Source: Xanthomonas boreopolis
Lineage (GTDB): Bacteria; Pseudomonadota; Gammaproteobacteria; Xanthomonadales; Xanthomonadaceae
DNA: 64,000 nucleotides
Direction of reading: 5' to 3'
Assembly (NCBI GenBank): GCA_014654535.1
Contig: BNBA01000007.1
Span: 87,444-151,443, forward strand
Part shown: in pieces, positions 34,659 through 44,866 of the stretch
Position numbering within the stretch: the stretch's first letter is position 1
Layout of the letters: each line of letters starts with the position of its first letter
Position numbers and translations under genes: made by a program
The notes under the pieces: model-generated
Seen by the model: the letters and a program-made list of their open reading frames with translations, nothing else
The model's database searches: none
Told to the model about the DNA's origin: nothing

Positions 34659-35120
34659 TTACTTGATGCCCTGCAGGTCGCGCAATTGCGTGGTGCGCGA
34701 GCCGAAGTACGCGGCCAGGTCGGCGATGTCCTGGTCGCTGAGGTTGGCGGCCTGCGGGCTCATCAACGCATGCTGGCGGTCGCCGCTGCGATAGGCCTGC
34801 AACGCATGGGCGATGTAGTCGCCGTACTGGCCGCCGAGCTTGGGATAGGTCGGGTCGATCGGGACGTTGCCGTCGGCGCCGTGGCAATCGATGCAGCTCT
34901 GGCCGGTCGCCTTGCCCTTGGCATGGGCCAGCTTGTCGCCGGACTCGATGCGGCCTGCGGGCAGGCCGGCGGACGAACTCGAGCCGTGCTCGCCGCTGGC
35001 ATGGCCGGGATCGCCGGCGGACTTGCTGGTCGATTCGACCTGGGACTGGGAGCAGGCGGCCATGAGGGCCGAGGCGAGCAGGACGGTGACGAGACGCAGG
35101 GCATGCTGGCTTTTCGACAT
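34659..35120 (-). CDS. Monohaem cytochrome c, lipoprotein
   Basis: A 153-residue class I cytochrome c. The signal peptide ends in a lipobox (LMAAC, Cys23), so it is anchored to a membrane in the periplasm. The haem site is QSCIDCHGADGN. The likely axial Met is in HALMSPQAANLSDQDIADLA. It pairs with the cytochrome gene 12 bp upstream, which has a similar domain, as in a cytochrome c4 split into two monohaem proteins. It probably donates electrons to a terminal oxidase. Confidence 0.9.
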   Translation of the reverse strand: MSKSQHALRLVTVLLASALMAACSQSQVESTSKSAGDPGHASGEHGSSSSAGLPAGRIESGDKLAHAKGKATGQSCIDCHGADGNVPIDPTYPKLGGQYGDYIAHALQAYRSGDRQHALMSPQAANLSDQDIADLAAYFGSRTTQLRDLQGIK

Positions 35121-35132
35121 GGCGTGCTTGCC

Positions 35133-35507
35133 TTACTTGAGGGTGGACAGGAACGCGGCGATGTCGGCGATGTCCTGGTCGGAGAAACTCTGCGCCTGGG
35201 CCTGCATGGTCGGGTGCTTGCGCTTGCCCTCCCGGTACTCGACCAGCGCCTGGCTGAGGTATTGCGGGGATTGGCCGCCGATCTTGGGGATGCGGAAGCT
35301 GGGATAGGCGTTCTTGTAGCCGGTGATCCCGTGGCAACCCTGGCAGGTGTAGACCAGGACGCGGCCATTGGCCGGGTTCCCGGTCGGCGATGCCGGGTTG
35401 GCGGCGGGAGCGGAGGCGGTCGGTGCGGCATCCTGGCTGGCCAGGGCGTCCCCCAAGGGCAGGAAAACGACCAGAGCGAGACAAGCGGCGAGCGGCTGCG
35501 GGCGCAT
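35133..35507 (-). CDS. Monohaem cytochrome c, secreted
   Basis: A 124-residue class I cytochrome c. The signal peptide is residues 1-23 (cleavage after DALA). The haem motif is YTCQGCHGITGYK, and the probable axial Met is in HPTMQAQAQSFSDQDIADIA. The domain is closely related to that of the downstream cytochrome gene, which suggests tandem duplication. The two probably form one operon. Confidence 0.9.
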   Translation of the reverse strand: MRPQPLAACLALVVFLPLGDALASQDAAPTASAPAANPASPTGNPANGRVLVYTCQGCHGITGYKNAYPSFRIPKIGGQSPQYLSQALVEYREGKRKHPTMQAQAQSFSDQDIADIAAFLSTLK

Positions 35508-35712
35508 TGATTTCGGGTCCGGGTACGGGTTTTGGTGGCTCCGGCGTGGGGGGACGCGGGGCCGGGACCGAGTATAGCCCGCGATATCAGGTATCTGAAA
35601 AGGGGGTGAATAGGGACTTGGGCTGGCACCATGACCTTTGGCGCATGGTGTCTGGGTGGATCAGTGATTTACTTTCCTATAACACCTCCTCACGCATCCA
35701 CGGGACCAGACG

Positions 35713-36852
35713 ATGTCGCTACCGACCCTGCTGCGCGGCCGCACCGGAACCTGCGCCGCCGCACTGTTGATCACCACCTGCCTGTTGCTGCCGGCCTGCA
35801 AGTCCGGTGAGGCATCCAACGCCCAGGCCGCGGACAAGAAGGAGGAGAAGGCAGCCGACGCGGTGCCGGTCGAGGTCGCCAAGGCTTCCCGCCGCGCCGT
35901 GGCGGCCAGCTATACCGGTACCGCCTCGCTGGAGCCGCGCGCCGAATCGCAGGTGGTCGCCAAGACTTCCGGCGTGGCCCTGGCGGTGCTGGTGGAGGAA
36001 GGCCAGAAGGTCGTGGCGGGCCAGCCGCTGGTGCGGCTCGATCCCGACCGGCCCAGGCTGGCGGTCGCGCAGAGCGAGGCGCAGATGCGCAAGCTCGAGA
36101 ACAGCTACCTGCGCGCCACGCAGCTGGTGGGCCAGCAGCTGGTCAGCGCCGCCGACGTCGACCAGCTCAAGTTCGACCTGGAGAACGCGCGCGCGCAGTA
36201 CCGGCTGGCGACGCTGGAACTGTCCTACACCACGGTGGTGGCGCCGATCTCCGGCGTGGTCGCTTCGCGCTCGATCAAGACCGGCAACTTCGTGCAGATC
36301 AACACGCCGATCTTCCGCATCGTCGACGACTCGCAGTTGGAGGCCACGCTCAACGTGCCCGAGCGCGAACTGGCCACGCTCAAGGCCGGCCAGCCGGTGA
36401 CGATGCTGGCCGACGCGCTGCCCGGGCGCAGCTTCGTGGGGCGCGTGGACCGGGTTGCGCCGGTGGTGGATTCCACCAGCGGCACGTTCCGCGTGGTCTG
36501 CGCGTTCGACGAGGGCGCGCAGGACCTGCAACCGGGCATGTTCGGCCGCCTGCGCATCGACTACGACCAGCGCGCCGACGCGCTGGTGGTGCCGCGAGTG
36601 GCGTTGCTCGACGACGGCGATCCGGCGGTGTTCCGGGTGCGCGACGGCAAGGTGGCGCGCGTGCCGGTCAAGCTGGGCTATGCCGAAGGGCCGTGGGTGG
36701 AAGTGCGCGAAGGCTTGAAGGAGGGCGACCAGGTGGTCACCGCCGGCAAGGTGGCGCTGCGCGACGGCACGGCGGTGCAGGTGATCGGCCAGTCGCAGGC
36801 GTCGGCCAGGGACGTGGCCAAGGCCGGGCCGCAGCAGGGCGACCGTTCATGA
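35713..36852 (+). CDS. RND efflux periplasmic adaptor subunit, lipoprotein
   Basis: A 379-residue membrane-fusion protein. The signal peptide ends in a lipobox (LLPAC, Cys29). Visible elements are the barrel-sandwich halves (SYTGTASLEPRAESQVVAKT and YTTVVAPISGVVASRSIKTG), an alpha-helical hairpin, and a beta-barrel domain (ALPGRSFVGRVDRVAPVVDS). Together with the two following pumps it should form a tripartite efflux system. The gene overlaps the next by ATGA. No outer-membrane factor is in the operon. A likely promoter lies in the 205-bp gap upstream. Confidence 0.93.
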   Translation: MSLPTLLRGRTGTCAAALLITTCLLLPACKSGEASNAQAADKKEEKAADAVPVEVAKASRRAVAASYTGTASLEPRAESQVVAKTSGVALAVLVEEGQKVVAGQPLVRLDPDRPRLAVAQSEAQMRKLENSYLRATQLVGQQLVSAADVDQLKFDLENARAQYRLATLELSYTTVVAPISGVVASRSIKTGNFVQINTPIFRIVDDSQLEATLNVPERELATLKAGQPVTMLADALPGRSFVGRVDRVAPVVDSTSGTFRVVCAFDEGAQDLQPGMFGRLRIDYDQRADALVVPRVALLDDGDPAVFRVRDGKVARVPVKLGYAEGPWVEVREGLKEGDQVVTAGKVALRDGTAVQVIGQSQASARDVAKAGPQQGDRS

Positions 36853-39800
36853 CCAGCGCCGGATCCGATCACGGCCGCGATCCGGCCACGCACGCCGCAC
36901 CCGGCGCGATGGGCGGCGGCCTGGTGGAATTTTCCACCCGCCGCCGCGTCACCATCGCGATGATCACCGTCACGATGCTGCTGTTCGGCGCGATCGCGCT
37001 GCAGGGGCTGAAGGTCAACCTGCTGCCGGACCTGAGCTATCCGACGCTCACCGTGCGCACCGAATACACCGGTGCCGCGCCGGCGGAGATCGAGACCTTG
37101 ATCACCGAGCCGGTCGAGGAGGCGGTCGGCGTGGTCAAGAACCTGCGCAAGCTCAAGTCGGTCTCCCGTACCGGGCAGAGCGACGTGGTGCTGGAGTTCG
37201 CCTGGGGCACCAACATGGACCAGGCCAGCCTGGAGGTGCGCGACAAGATGGAGGCGCTGACGCTGCCGCTGGAAGCCAAGGCGCCGGTGCTGCTGCGCTT
37301 CAACCCGAGCACCGAGCCGATCATGCGCCTGGTGCTGTCGCCCAAGGATGCGCCGCGCGACGATGGCGACGCGATCCGCCAGCTGACCACCTTGCGCCGC
37401 TATGCCGACGAGGACCTGAAGAAGAAGCTCGAGCCGGTTGCCGGCGTGGCCGCGGTCAAGGTCGGCGGCGGCCTCGAGGACGAGATCCAGGTGGACATCG
37501 ACCAGCAGAAGCTGGCCCAGCTCAACCTGCCGATCGACAACGTCATCACCCGGCTCAAGGAAGAGAACGTCAACCTCTCCGGCGGCAGGCTGGAAGAGGG
37601 CTCGCAGCGCTACCTGGTGCGCACCGTCAACCAGTTCGTGGACCTCGACGAGATCCGCAACATGCTGGTGACGACCACCACCAGCAGCGGCAACGGCGCC
37701 GAGGCGGCGTTGCAGCAGATGTACGCGATCGCGGCGGCCACGGGTTCTCAGGCGGCGATCGCGGCGGCCGCCGAGGCGCAGAGCGCGTCGTCCTCGTCGA
37801 CCGCGTCCATCGCCGGCGGCCTGCCGGTGCGCCTGAAGGACGTGGCCGAGGTGCGCCAGGGCTTCAAGGAGCGCGAGGCGATCATCCGCCTGGGTGGCAA
37901 GGAAGCGGTCGAGCTGGCGATCTACAAGGAAGGCGACGCCAACACCGTGTCCACGGCGGCGGCGCTGCGCAAGCGCCTGGAGCAGATCAAGAACACCATA
38001 CCCGGCGACGTGGAGATCACCACGATCGAGGACCAGTCGCACTTCATCGAGGCGGCGATCACCTCGGTCAAGCACGACGCGGTGATTGGCGGCATGCTGG
38101 CGATCCTGATCATCTTCCTGTTCCTGCGCGACGGCTGGAGCACGTTCGTGATCAGCCTGTCGCTGCCGGTGTCGATCGTCACCACGTTCTTCTTCATGGG
38201 CCAGTTCGGGCTGAGCCTCAACGTGATGTCGCTGGGCGGCCTGGCATTGGCCACCGGCCTGGTGGTGGACGACTCGATCGTGGTGCTGGAAAGCATCGCC
38301 AAGGCGCGCGAGCGCGGGCTGGGCGTGCTGGAGGCGGCGATCGCCGGTACCCGCGAGGTCGGCATGGCGGTGGTCGCCTCGACCCTGACCACGATCGCGG
38401 TGTTCCTGCCGCTGGTGTTCGTCGAGGGCATCGCCGGCCAGCTGTTCCGCGACCAGGCGCTGACGGTGGCGATCGCCATCGCGATCTCGCTGGTGGTGTC
38501 GATGACGCTGATCCCGATGCTGAGTTCGCTGAAGGGACGCCCGCCGCTGGCGTTCCCGGAGGAACCGCCGCATCCGCAATGGCAGCCGCGGCAGGGCTGG
38601 CTCAAGCCGGTCGCGGCCGGTCGCCGCGGGCTCGGCGCGCTGTTCCGCTACGGCTTCTTCGCCGCGGCCTGGCTGGTGGTGAGGCTGTGGCGCGGGGTGG
38701 TGCGCGTGGTCGCCCCGGTGATGCGCAAGGCCAGCGACCTGGCGATGGCGCCCTACGACCGGGCCGAGCGCGGCTACCTGCGCCTGCTGCCGGCGGCACT
38801 GCGCCGTCCGTGGCTGGTGTTGGGCGCGGCGACGGCGGCGTTCGTGGCCACGCTGCTGGCGGTGCCGATGCTGGGCGCCGACCTGATCCCGCAGCTGGCG
38901 CAGGACCGTTTCGAGATGACGGTGAAGCTGCCGGCCGGGACGCCGCTGGCGCAGACCGACGGGCTGGTGCGCGAGCTGCAGCTGGCGCATGGCAAGGACG
39001 CCGGCATCGCGTCGCTGTACGGCGTGTCCGGCAGCGGCACGCGCCTGGACGCCAACCCGACCGAAAGCGGCGAGAACATCGGCAAGCTGACCGTCGTGAT
39101 GGCCAACGGCGGCAGCGCCAAGGTGGAAGCGGCCGAGACCGAGAAGCTGCGCGCGACGATGGCCCGCCATCCCGGCGTGCAGGTCGATTTCGCGCGGCCG
39201 GCGTTGTTCTCGTTCTCCACGCCGCTGGAAGTGGAACTACGCGGCAACGACCTGGTCGAGCTGGAGCATGCCGGGCAGAAGCTGGCGGCGATGCTGCGCG
39301 CCAACCCGCACTACGCCGACGTGAAGTCGACCGTGGAGGAGGGCTTTCCCGAGATCCAGATCCGCTTCGACCAGGAACGCGCCGGCGCGCTCGGCCTGAC
39401 CACGCGCCAGATCGCCGACGTGATCGTCAAGAAGGTGCGCGGCGACGTGGCGACCCGCTACAGCTTCCGCGACCGCAAGATCGACGTGCTGGTGCGCGCG
39501 CAGCAGAGCGATCGTGCCAGCGTCGAGGACATCCGCCGCCTGATCGTCAATCCGGGCAGCAGCCGGCCGGTGCGGCTGTCGTCGGTGGCCGAGGTCGTCG
39601 CCACCACCGGCCCGAGCGAGATCCATCGCGCCGACCAGACACGCGTGGCGATCGTCTCGGCCAACCTGCGCGACATCGACCTGGGCGGCGCGATGCGCGA
39701 GGTCGAGCAGATGGTCAAGGACGATCCGCTCGCCGCCGGCATCGGCATGCACATCGGCGGGCAGGGCGAGGAGCTGGCCGATTCGGTCAAGGCGCTGCTG

Positions 39801-40364
39801 TTCGCGTTCGGGCTCGCGGTGTTCCTGGTCTACCTGGTGATGGCTTCGCAGTTCGAGTCGCTGCTGCATCCGTTCGTGATCCTGTTCACCATCCCGCTCG
39901 CGCTGGTCGGCGCGGTGCTGGCGCTGCTGCTGACCGGCAAGCCGATCTCGGTGGTGGTGTTCATCGGCCTGATCCTGCTGGTCGGCCTGGTGACCAAGAA
40001 CGCGATCATCCTGATCGACAAGGTCAACCAGCTGCGCGAGCAGGGCGTGGCCAAGTACGAGGCGCTGATCGAGGGCGCGCGCTCGCGCCTGCGCCCGATC
40101 ATCATGACCACGCTGTGCACGCTGTTCGGCTTCGCGCCGTTGGCGCTGGCGATGGGCGAGGGCGCCGAGGTGCGTTCGCCGATGGCGATCACGGTGATCG
40201 GCGGCCTGCTGGTCTCCACGCTGTTGACCCTGCTGGTGATCCCGGTGGTCTACGACCTGCTCGACCGCCGCGCCGACAGCTACTACCTGGAGCGCGGCCG
40301 CCGCATGCAGCGCAAGGCGCAGCAGGCCGCGGACGGCGACGACACCGCCCTGGAGTCGGCATGA
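36849..40364 (+). CDS. RND efflux pump, inner-membrane subunit 1 (1171 aa)
   Basis: An HAE1/AcrB-like RND transporter of 1171 residues, longer than the usual 1030. Twelve membrane segments are visible. The proton-relay motif is LATGLVVDDSIVVLESI. Extra length lies in an Ala/Ser-rich insert in the first periplasmic loop (around residues 280-320) and in a segment between helix 6 and helix 7 (around residues 560-660, WLKPVAAGRRGLGALFRYGF). Substrate unknown. It is coupled by ATGA overlaps to the adaptor and to the second pump. Confidence 0.92.
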   Translation: MTSAGSDHGRDPATHAAPGAMGGGLVEFSTRRRVTIAMITVTMLLFGAIALQGLKVNLLPDLSYPTLTVRTEYTGAAPAEIETLITEPVEEAVGVVKNLRKLKSVSRTGQSDVVLEFAWGTNMDQASLEVRDKMEALTLPLEAKAPVLLRFNPSTEPIMRLVLSPKDAPRDDGDAIRQLTTLRRYADEDLKKKLEPVAGVAAVKVGGGLEDEIQVDIDQQKLAQLNLPIDNVITRLKEENVNLSGGRLEEGSQRYLVRTVNQFVDLDEIRNMLVTTTTSSGNGAEAALQQMYAIAAATGSQAAIAAAAEAQSASSSSTASIAGGLPVRLKDVAEVRQGFKEREAIIRLGGKEAVELAIYKEGDANTVSTAAALRKRLEQIKNTIPGDVEITTIEDQSHFIEAAITSVKHDAVIGGMLAILIIFLFLRDGWSTFVISLSLPVSIVTTFFFMGQFGLSLNVMSLGGLALATGLVVDDSIVVLESIAKARERGLGVLEAAIAGTREVGMAVVASTLTTIAVFLPLVFVEGIAGQLFRDQALTVAIAIAISLVVSMTLIPMLSSLKGRPPLAFPEEPPHPQWQPRQGWLKPVAAGRRGLGALFRYGFFAAAWLVVRLWRGVVRVVAPVMRKASDLAMAPYDRAERGYLRLLPAALRRPWLVLGAATAAFVATLLAVPMLGADLIPQLAQDRFEMTVKLPAGTPLAQTDGLVRELQLAHGKDAGIASLYGVSGSGTRLDANPTESGENIGKLTVVMANGGSAKVEAAETEKLRATMARHPGVQVDFARPALFSFSTPLEVELRGNDLVELEHAGQKLAAMLRANPHYADVKSTVEEGFPEIQIRFDQERAGALGLTTRQIADVIVKKVRGDVATRYSFRDRKIDVLVRAQQSDRASVEDIRRLIVNPGSSRPVRLSSVAEVVATTGPSEIHRADQTRVAIVSANLRDIDLGGAMREVEQMVKDDPLAAGIGMHIGGQGEELADSVKALLFAFGLAVFLVYLVMASQFESLLHPFVILFTIPLALVGAVLALLLTGKPISVVVFIGLILLVGLVTKNAIILIDKVNQLREQGVAKYEALIEGARSRLRPIIMTTLCTLFGFAPLALAMGEGAEVRSPMAITVIGGLLVSTLLTLLVIPVVYDLLDRRADSYYLERGRRMQRKAQQAADGDDTALESA

Positions 40365-43300
40365 GCGTCGCCGCCTTCAGCATCCGCCGGCCGGTCACCA
40401 CGATCATGTGCTTCGTGTCGCTGGTCGTGGTCGGCCTGATCGCCTCGTTCCGCCTGCCGCTGGAGGCGCTGCCGGACATCTCCGCGCCGTTCCTGTTCGT
40501 GCAGCTGCCCTACACCGGTTCGACCCCGGAGGAGACCGAACGCAACCTCGTCCGACCGACCGAGGAGGCGCTGGCGACGATGACCGGGATCAAGCGGATG
40601 CGCTCCACCGCGACGTCCGACGGCGCCAACATCTTCATCGAGTTCTCCGACTGGGACCGCGACATCGCCATCGCCGCCTCGGATGCGCGCGAGCGCATCG
40701 ACGCGATCCGCGACGACCTGCCCGAGGACCTGCAGCGCTACTACGTCTACAAGTGGTCCAGCAGCGACGAGCCGATCCTGAAGGTGCGCCTGGCCAGCCA
40801 GACCGACCTGACCGGCGCGTACGACATGCTGGACCGCGAGTTCAAGCGCCGCATCGAGCGCATTCCCGGCGTGGCGCGGGTGCAGATCTCCGGCGCGCCG
40901 CCGAACGAGGTCGAGATCGCGATCGCGCCGGACCGGCTGACCGCCCATGGCATCAGCCTCAACGAGTTGAGCGAGCGCCTGGGCAAGCTCAACTTCTCGG
41001 TATCGGCCGGGCAGATCGACGACAACGGCCAGCGCATCCGCGTGCAGCCGGTCGGCGAGCTGCGCGACCTGCAGGAGCTGCGCGACCTGGTGATCAACAA
41101 CACCGGCCTGCGCCTGGGCGACATCGCCGAGATCCGGCTCAAGCCGACCCGCATGAACTACGGGCGCCGCCTCGACGGCAATCCGGCGATCGGACTGGAC
41201 ATCTACAAGGAGCGCAGCGCCAACCTCGTGGAGGTGTCGAGCACGGTGCTGAAGGAAGTGAAGGCGATCCGCAGCCAGCCGGCCCTGCGCGACGTGCAGG
41301 TCAAGGTGATCGACAACCAGGGCCAGGCGGTGACGTCCTCGTTGGTCGAGCTGGCCGAGGCCGGCGCGGTCGGCCTGCTGCTGTCGGTGACGGTGCTGTT
41401 CTTCTTCCTGCGGCACTGGCCGTCCACGTTGATGGTGACCCTCGCGATCCCGATCTGCTTCACGATCACGCTCGGCTTCATGTACTTCGCCGGGGTGACG
41501 CTCAACATCCTGACGATGATGGGCCTGCTGCTGGCGGTCGGCATGCTGGTCGACAACGCCGTGGTGGTGGTGGAGAGCATCTACCAGGAGCGCGAGCGCA
41601 TGCCCGGCCAGCCGATGCTGGCCTCGCTGGTGGGCACCCGCAACGTGGCCATCGCGCTGAGCGCCGGCACGCTGTGCCACTGCATCGTGTTCGTGCCCAA
41701 CCTGTTCGGCGAGACCAACAACATCAGCATCTTCATGGCCCAGATCGCGATCACGATCTCGGTGTCGCTGCTGGCCTCCTGGCTGGTGGCGGTCAGCCTG
41801 ATCCCGATGCTGTCGGCGCGGATGCAGACCCCGGCGCTGGTGCAGTCGCACACGGGCGTGATCGCGCGCCTGCAGCGCGGTTACGCCGGGTTGCTGCGCT
41901 GGACGCTGGAACACCGCGGCTGGAGCGTGTTCGGCATCCTGGTGGTGACCGCGGTCAGCCTGGTGCCGATGAAGCTGACCAAGATCGACATGTTCGGCGG
42001 CGAAGGCGGCAACGAAGCCTTCATCGGCTACCAGTGGAAGGGCTCGTACACGCGCGAGCAGATGGGCGACGAGGTGGCGCGGGTCGAGAAGTTCCTCGAC
42101 GACAACCGCGGGCGCTTCCACATCACCCAGGTCTACTCGTGGTTCAGCGAGGACGAGGGCAGCAGCACCGTGGTCACGTTCGACCCGGACAAGGTCAAGG
42201 CCGTGGCGCCGGTGCTGGAGCAGATCCGCAAGGAAATGCCACGCTCGGCCCGCACCGACTACAGCATCGGCAACCAGGGCGGCAACAACGGCAGCAACAA
42301 CCAGGGCGTGCAGGTGCAGTTGGTGGGCGATTCCACCCAGCAGTTGCAGGCGATCGGCGAGGAGGTGTTGCCGCTGCTGGCGCGGCGCAAGGAACTGCGC
42401 GACGTGCGCATCGATACCGGCGACCGCACCAGCGAGCTGGCGATCCGCGTCGATCGCGAGCGCGCGGCGGCGTTCGGCTTCAGCGCCGACGAGGTCGCCA
42501 AGTTCGTCGGCCTGGCGCTGCGCGGTTCGCCGCTGCGCGAGTTCCGCCGCGGCGACAACGAAGTGCCGGTCTGGGTACGCTTCGCCGGCGCGGAGAAGAC
42601 CCGGCCCGAGGACCTCGCCAGCTTCACCGTGCGCACCAAGGATGGCCGCAACGTGCCGTTGCTGAGCCTGGTGGACGTGCGGCAGCATCCGTCGGCGACC
42701 CAGATCGGGCGCACCAACCGCCAGACCACGCTGACGATCAAGGCCAACCTGGGCGAGAAGGTCACCGTGCCGGAGGGGCGCAAGGCGATGGAAGCGGTGC
42801 TGAAGGGCATGAGCTTCCCGGCGGGCTACAGCTACACCTTCGACGGCGGCGACTACCAGGACGACGGCGAAGCGATGCAGCAGATGCTGTTCAACCTGGT
42901 GATCGCACTGGTGATGATCTACGTGGTGATGGCGGCGGTGTTCGAATCGCTGCTGTTCCCCGCGGCGATCATGAGCGGCGTGGTGTTCTCGATCTTCGGC
43001 GTGTTCTGGCTGTTCTGGGTCACCGGCACGGCGTTCGGGATCATGTCCTTCATCGGCATCCTGGTGCTGATGGGCGTGGTGGTGAACAACGGCATCGTCA
43101 TGATCGAGCACATCAACAACCTGCGCCGGCGCGGCATGGGACGTACCGACGCGCTGGTGGAGGGCTCGAAGGAGCGCCTGCGCCCGATCATGATGACAAT
43201 GGGCACGGCGATCCTGGCGATGGTCCCGATCTCGCTGTCCACGACCACGATGGCCGATGGTCCGCCGTATTTCCCGATGGCGCGCGCGATTGCCGGCGGC

Positions 43301-43438
43301 CTGGCGTTCTCGACCGCGGTCAGCCTGCTGTTCCTGCCGACGATCTACGCCATGCTCGATGATCTGAGCAACGGCGCGGCGAGGCTGGTGCGGCGCGCGC
43401 GCGGCGTGCCGCCGATGCCCGCGGCGGTGGAAGGGTAG
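40361..43438 (+). CDS. RND efflux pump, inner-membrane subunit 2 (1025 aa)
   Basis: A 1025-residue RND transporter with the standard twelve-segment topology. The TM4 motif is LLAVGMLVDNAVVVVESIYQ, with the conserved acidic residue. Large periplasmic loops follow helices 1 and 7. Two different pump subunits in one operon resemble MdtB/MdtC or MuxB/MuxC, which work as a hetero-trimer. This is inferred from operon structure. It ends 8 bp before a terminator hairpin. Confidence 0.93.
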   Translation: MSVAAFSIRRPVTTIMCFVSLVVVGLIASFRLPLEALPDISAPFLFVQLPYTGSTPEETERNLVRPTEEALATMTGIKRMRSTATSDGANIFIEFSDWDRDIAIAASDARERIDAIRDDLPEDLQRYYVYKWSSSDEPILKVRLASQTDLTGAYDMLDREFKRRIERIPGVARVQISGAPPNEVEIAIAPDRLTAHGISLNELSERLGKLNFSVSAGQIDDNGQRIRVQPVGELRDLQELRDLVINNTGLRLGDIAEIRLKPTRMNYGRRLDGNPAIGLDIYKERSANLVEVSSTVLKEVKAIRSQPALRDVQVKVIDNQGQAVTSSLVELAEAGAVGLLLSVTVLFFFLRHWPSTLMVTLAIPICFTITLGFMYFAGVTLNILTMMGLLLAVGMLVDNAVVVVESIYQERERMPGQPMLASLVGTRNVAIALSAGTLCHCIVFVPNLFGETNNISIFMAQIAITISVSLLASWLVAVSLIPMLSARMQTPALVQSHTGVIARLQRGYAGLLRWTLEHRGWSVFGILVVTAVSLVPMKLTKIDMFGGEGGNEAFIGYQWKGSYTREQMGDEVARVEKFLDDNRGRFHITQVYSWFSEDEGSSTVVTFDPDKVKAVAPVLEQIRKEMPRSARTDYSIGNQGGNNGSNNQGVQVQLVGDSTQQLQAIGEEVLPLLARRKELRDVRIDTGDRTSELAIRVDRERAAAFGFSADEVAKFVGLALRGSPLREFRRGDNEVPVWVRFAGAEKTRPEDLASFTVRTKDGRNVPLLSLVDVRQHPSATQIGRTNRQTTLTIKANLGEKVTVPEGRKAMEAVLKGMSFPAGYSYTFDGGDYQDDGEAMQQMLFNLVIALVMIYVVMAAVFESLLFPAAIMSGVVFSIFGVFWLFWVTGTAFGIMSFIGILVLMGVVVNNGIVMIEHINNLRRRGMGRTDALVEGSKERLRPIMMTMGTAILAMVPISLSTTTMADGPPYFPMARAIAGGLAFSTAVSLLFLPTIYAMLDDLSNGAARLVRRARGVPPMPAAVEG

Positions 43439-43446
43439 TGGGAGTA

Positions 43447-43469
43447 GCCTTCTCCCTGGGGGAGAAGGC
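43447..43469. terminator. Terminator after the RND operon, followed by a degenerate repeat
   Basis: Perfect 10-bp arms (GCCTTCTCCC and GGGAGAAGGC) with a TGG loop lie between convergent genes. The following 43470-43640 segment looks like decayed REP-type repeat sequence and holds no gene. Confidence 0.7.
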
Positions 43470-43642
43470 TTCGAAGGCGAAGGGCGAAGCGCTGGGGCTA
43501 GACAGGGGTGAAGCCTGCGGTCGAGCGGCGCTTTTCGCTCACCACCCTTACTCGCGTTGCGACCCATGCCGGCGTGGGCATTCCCAAGCCAAGAGGACGG
43601 CGCGCAAGCCGCGCCTTTCCATCTCGCAAGGAAGGGAGCTTG

Positions 43643-44866
43643 TCAGCCCTGCAGCTTGTGGAATATCTGCAGGCCGGCCAGCCACACGCCCAGGGCGCTG
43701 CCGAGATTGGTCAGCAGGAAGGTCAGCACGACCCGGGAGACCCGGTTGCGATACCAGCCGCGCAGGGTCTGCGCATCGTCGCGCAGGGTCAGGAAGTCCG
43801 GATAGGCCGGCTTGCGCATGTGCACTTCCACCAGCGCCGCGAACGCACCCGTCGGCACGCTCAGCCGGAACGGCTTGAACGGCGCCACGACCGCGGCGGT
43901 GGCGACGCTCAGCGGATGGCTGCCGGCCAGCAGCGCGCCCAGCGCGGCGAGGCCGCCGGTATACAGCGCCCACTGCAGCAGCAGGTCCGCGCCCATCGCC
44001 ATGCCGCCGCGCCAGAAGCCGACCACGATGCCGGCCACGATCACGGCCAGGATGCCCAGCGTGATCCAGGGGATGCGTTTCTTGTTCTGTACCTCTTCCA
44101 GCGAGGTGCGCAGCGGGCCGGGCGCTTCCTGGTCGGACTCCAGGTGGCGGGCGAGGCCGGCCAGGTGGCCCGCGCCGACCACCGCCAGCACCTCGCGGCG
44201 CGCCGGCGTGGCTTCCTCGCGCAGGCGCGCGGCCATGTAGCGGTCGCGCTCGGCGATGATCGTCTCGTAAAGCTCCGGGCTCTCGCTGGCGAAATCGCCG
44301 AAGCTGGCCTCCAGCATGTCGCCCTGCTTGAGCTTCTCGATCTCTTCCTCGCCGACTTCGTCGGCGGCGAACAGGCCTGCCAGCAGGCCCATGGCGAGCT
44401 TGAGCTTGCCGAAGAAGCCGAGCCGGGCCGAGGCGCGCTTGAACGTGAGCCCGACCTCGCGGTCGATGAGGTGCACCGGCAGGCCGCGTTCGCGCGCCAT
44501 CGTGACCGCCGCCTTCAGCTCGGCGCCCGGCTCGATGCCCAGCTGCTTGGCGAGGCGGCGCTGGTAGGCCGCCAGCGCCAGGTTGGCCGCGAACAGGGCC
44601 ACGCGCCCCTTGCGGATCACCTGGACCAGATCGAGCTTGGCGAGCGCGTCCGGGTCGCTGATCGCCTGCAGGCGCTGCGCGTCCAGTTCCACCGCCACCG
44701 CGTCGTAGCGGCCGCTCCCGATGGCCTCCTGCACGGCGGCCACGCTGGTCAATGAAACGTGGGCGGTGCCCAGCAGGGTATAGCGCACGCCATCGCGCTC
44801 GACGATGCGGTACGGCTGGCCGGACAAGGCCAGCGCGCCGGCCGCTTCGGTGGGGTATTCGGTCAT
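43643..44866 (-). CDS. TraB/GumN (PrgY-like) family membrane protein
   Basis: A 407-residue protein. The N-terminal TraB domain (residues about 20-240) has YTLLGTAHVSLTSVAAV, YDAVAVELDAQRLQAI, HLIDREVGLT and EVLAVVGAGHLAGLARHL, the motifs of a proposed metalloprotease-like fold. The C-terminus holds about four membrane segments (WITLGILAVIVAGIVVGFW and others). Homologues include PrgY of pheromone-responsive plasmids, but the function in Proteobacteria is unknown. It overlaps the stop of the upstream acetyltransferase gene. Confidence 0.9.
   Translation of the reverse strand: MTEYPTEAAGALALSGQPYRIVERDGVRYTLLGTAHVSLTSVAAVQEAIGSGRYDAVAVELDAQRLQAISDPDALAKLDLVQVIRKGRVALFAANLALAAYQRRLAKQLGIEPGAELKAAVTMARERGLPVHLIDREVGLTFKRASARLGFFGKLKLAMGLLAGLFAADEVGEEEIEKLKQGDMLEASFGDFASESPELYETIIAERDRYMAARLREEATPARREVLAVVGAGHLAGLARHLESDQEAPGPLRTSLEEVQNKKRIPWITLGILAVIVAGIVVGFWRGGMAMGADLLLQWALYTGGLAALGALLAGSHPLSVATAAVVAPFKPFRLSVPTGAFAALVEVHMRKPAYPDFLTLRDDAQTLRGWYRNRVSRVVLTFLLTNLGSALGVWLAGLQIFHKLQG

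Noticed and set aside
38579..43438. A single 1600-codon reading of the pump region
   Set aside because: The real pumps are two genes joined by ATGA at 40361-40364. The longer reading includes out-of-frame sequence of the first pump.
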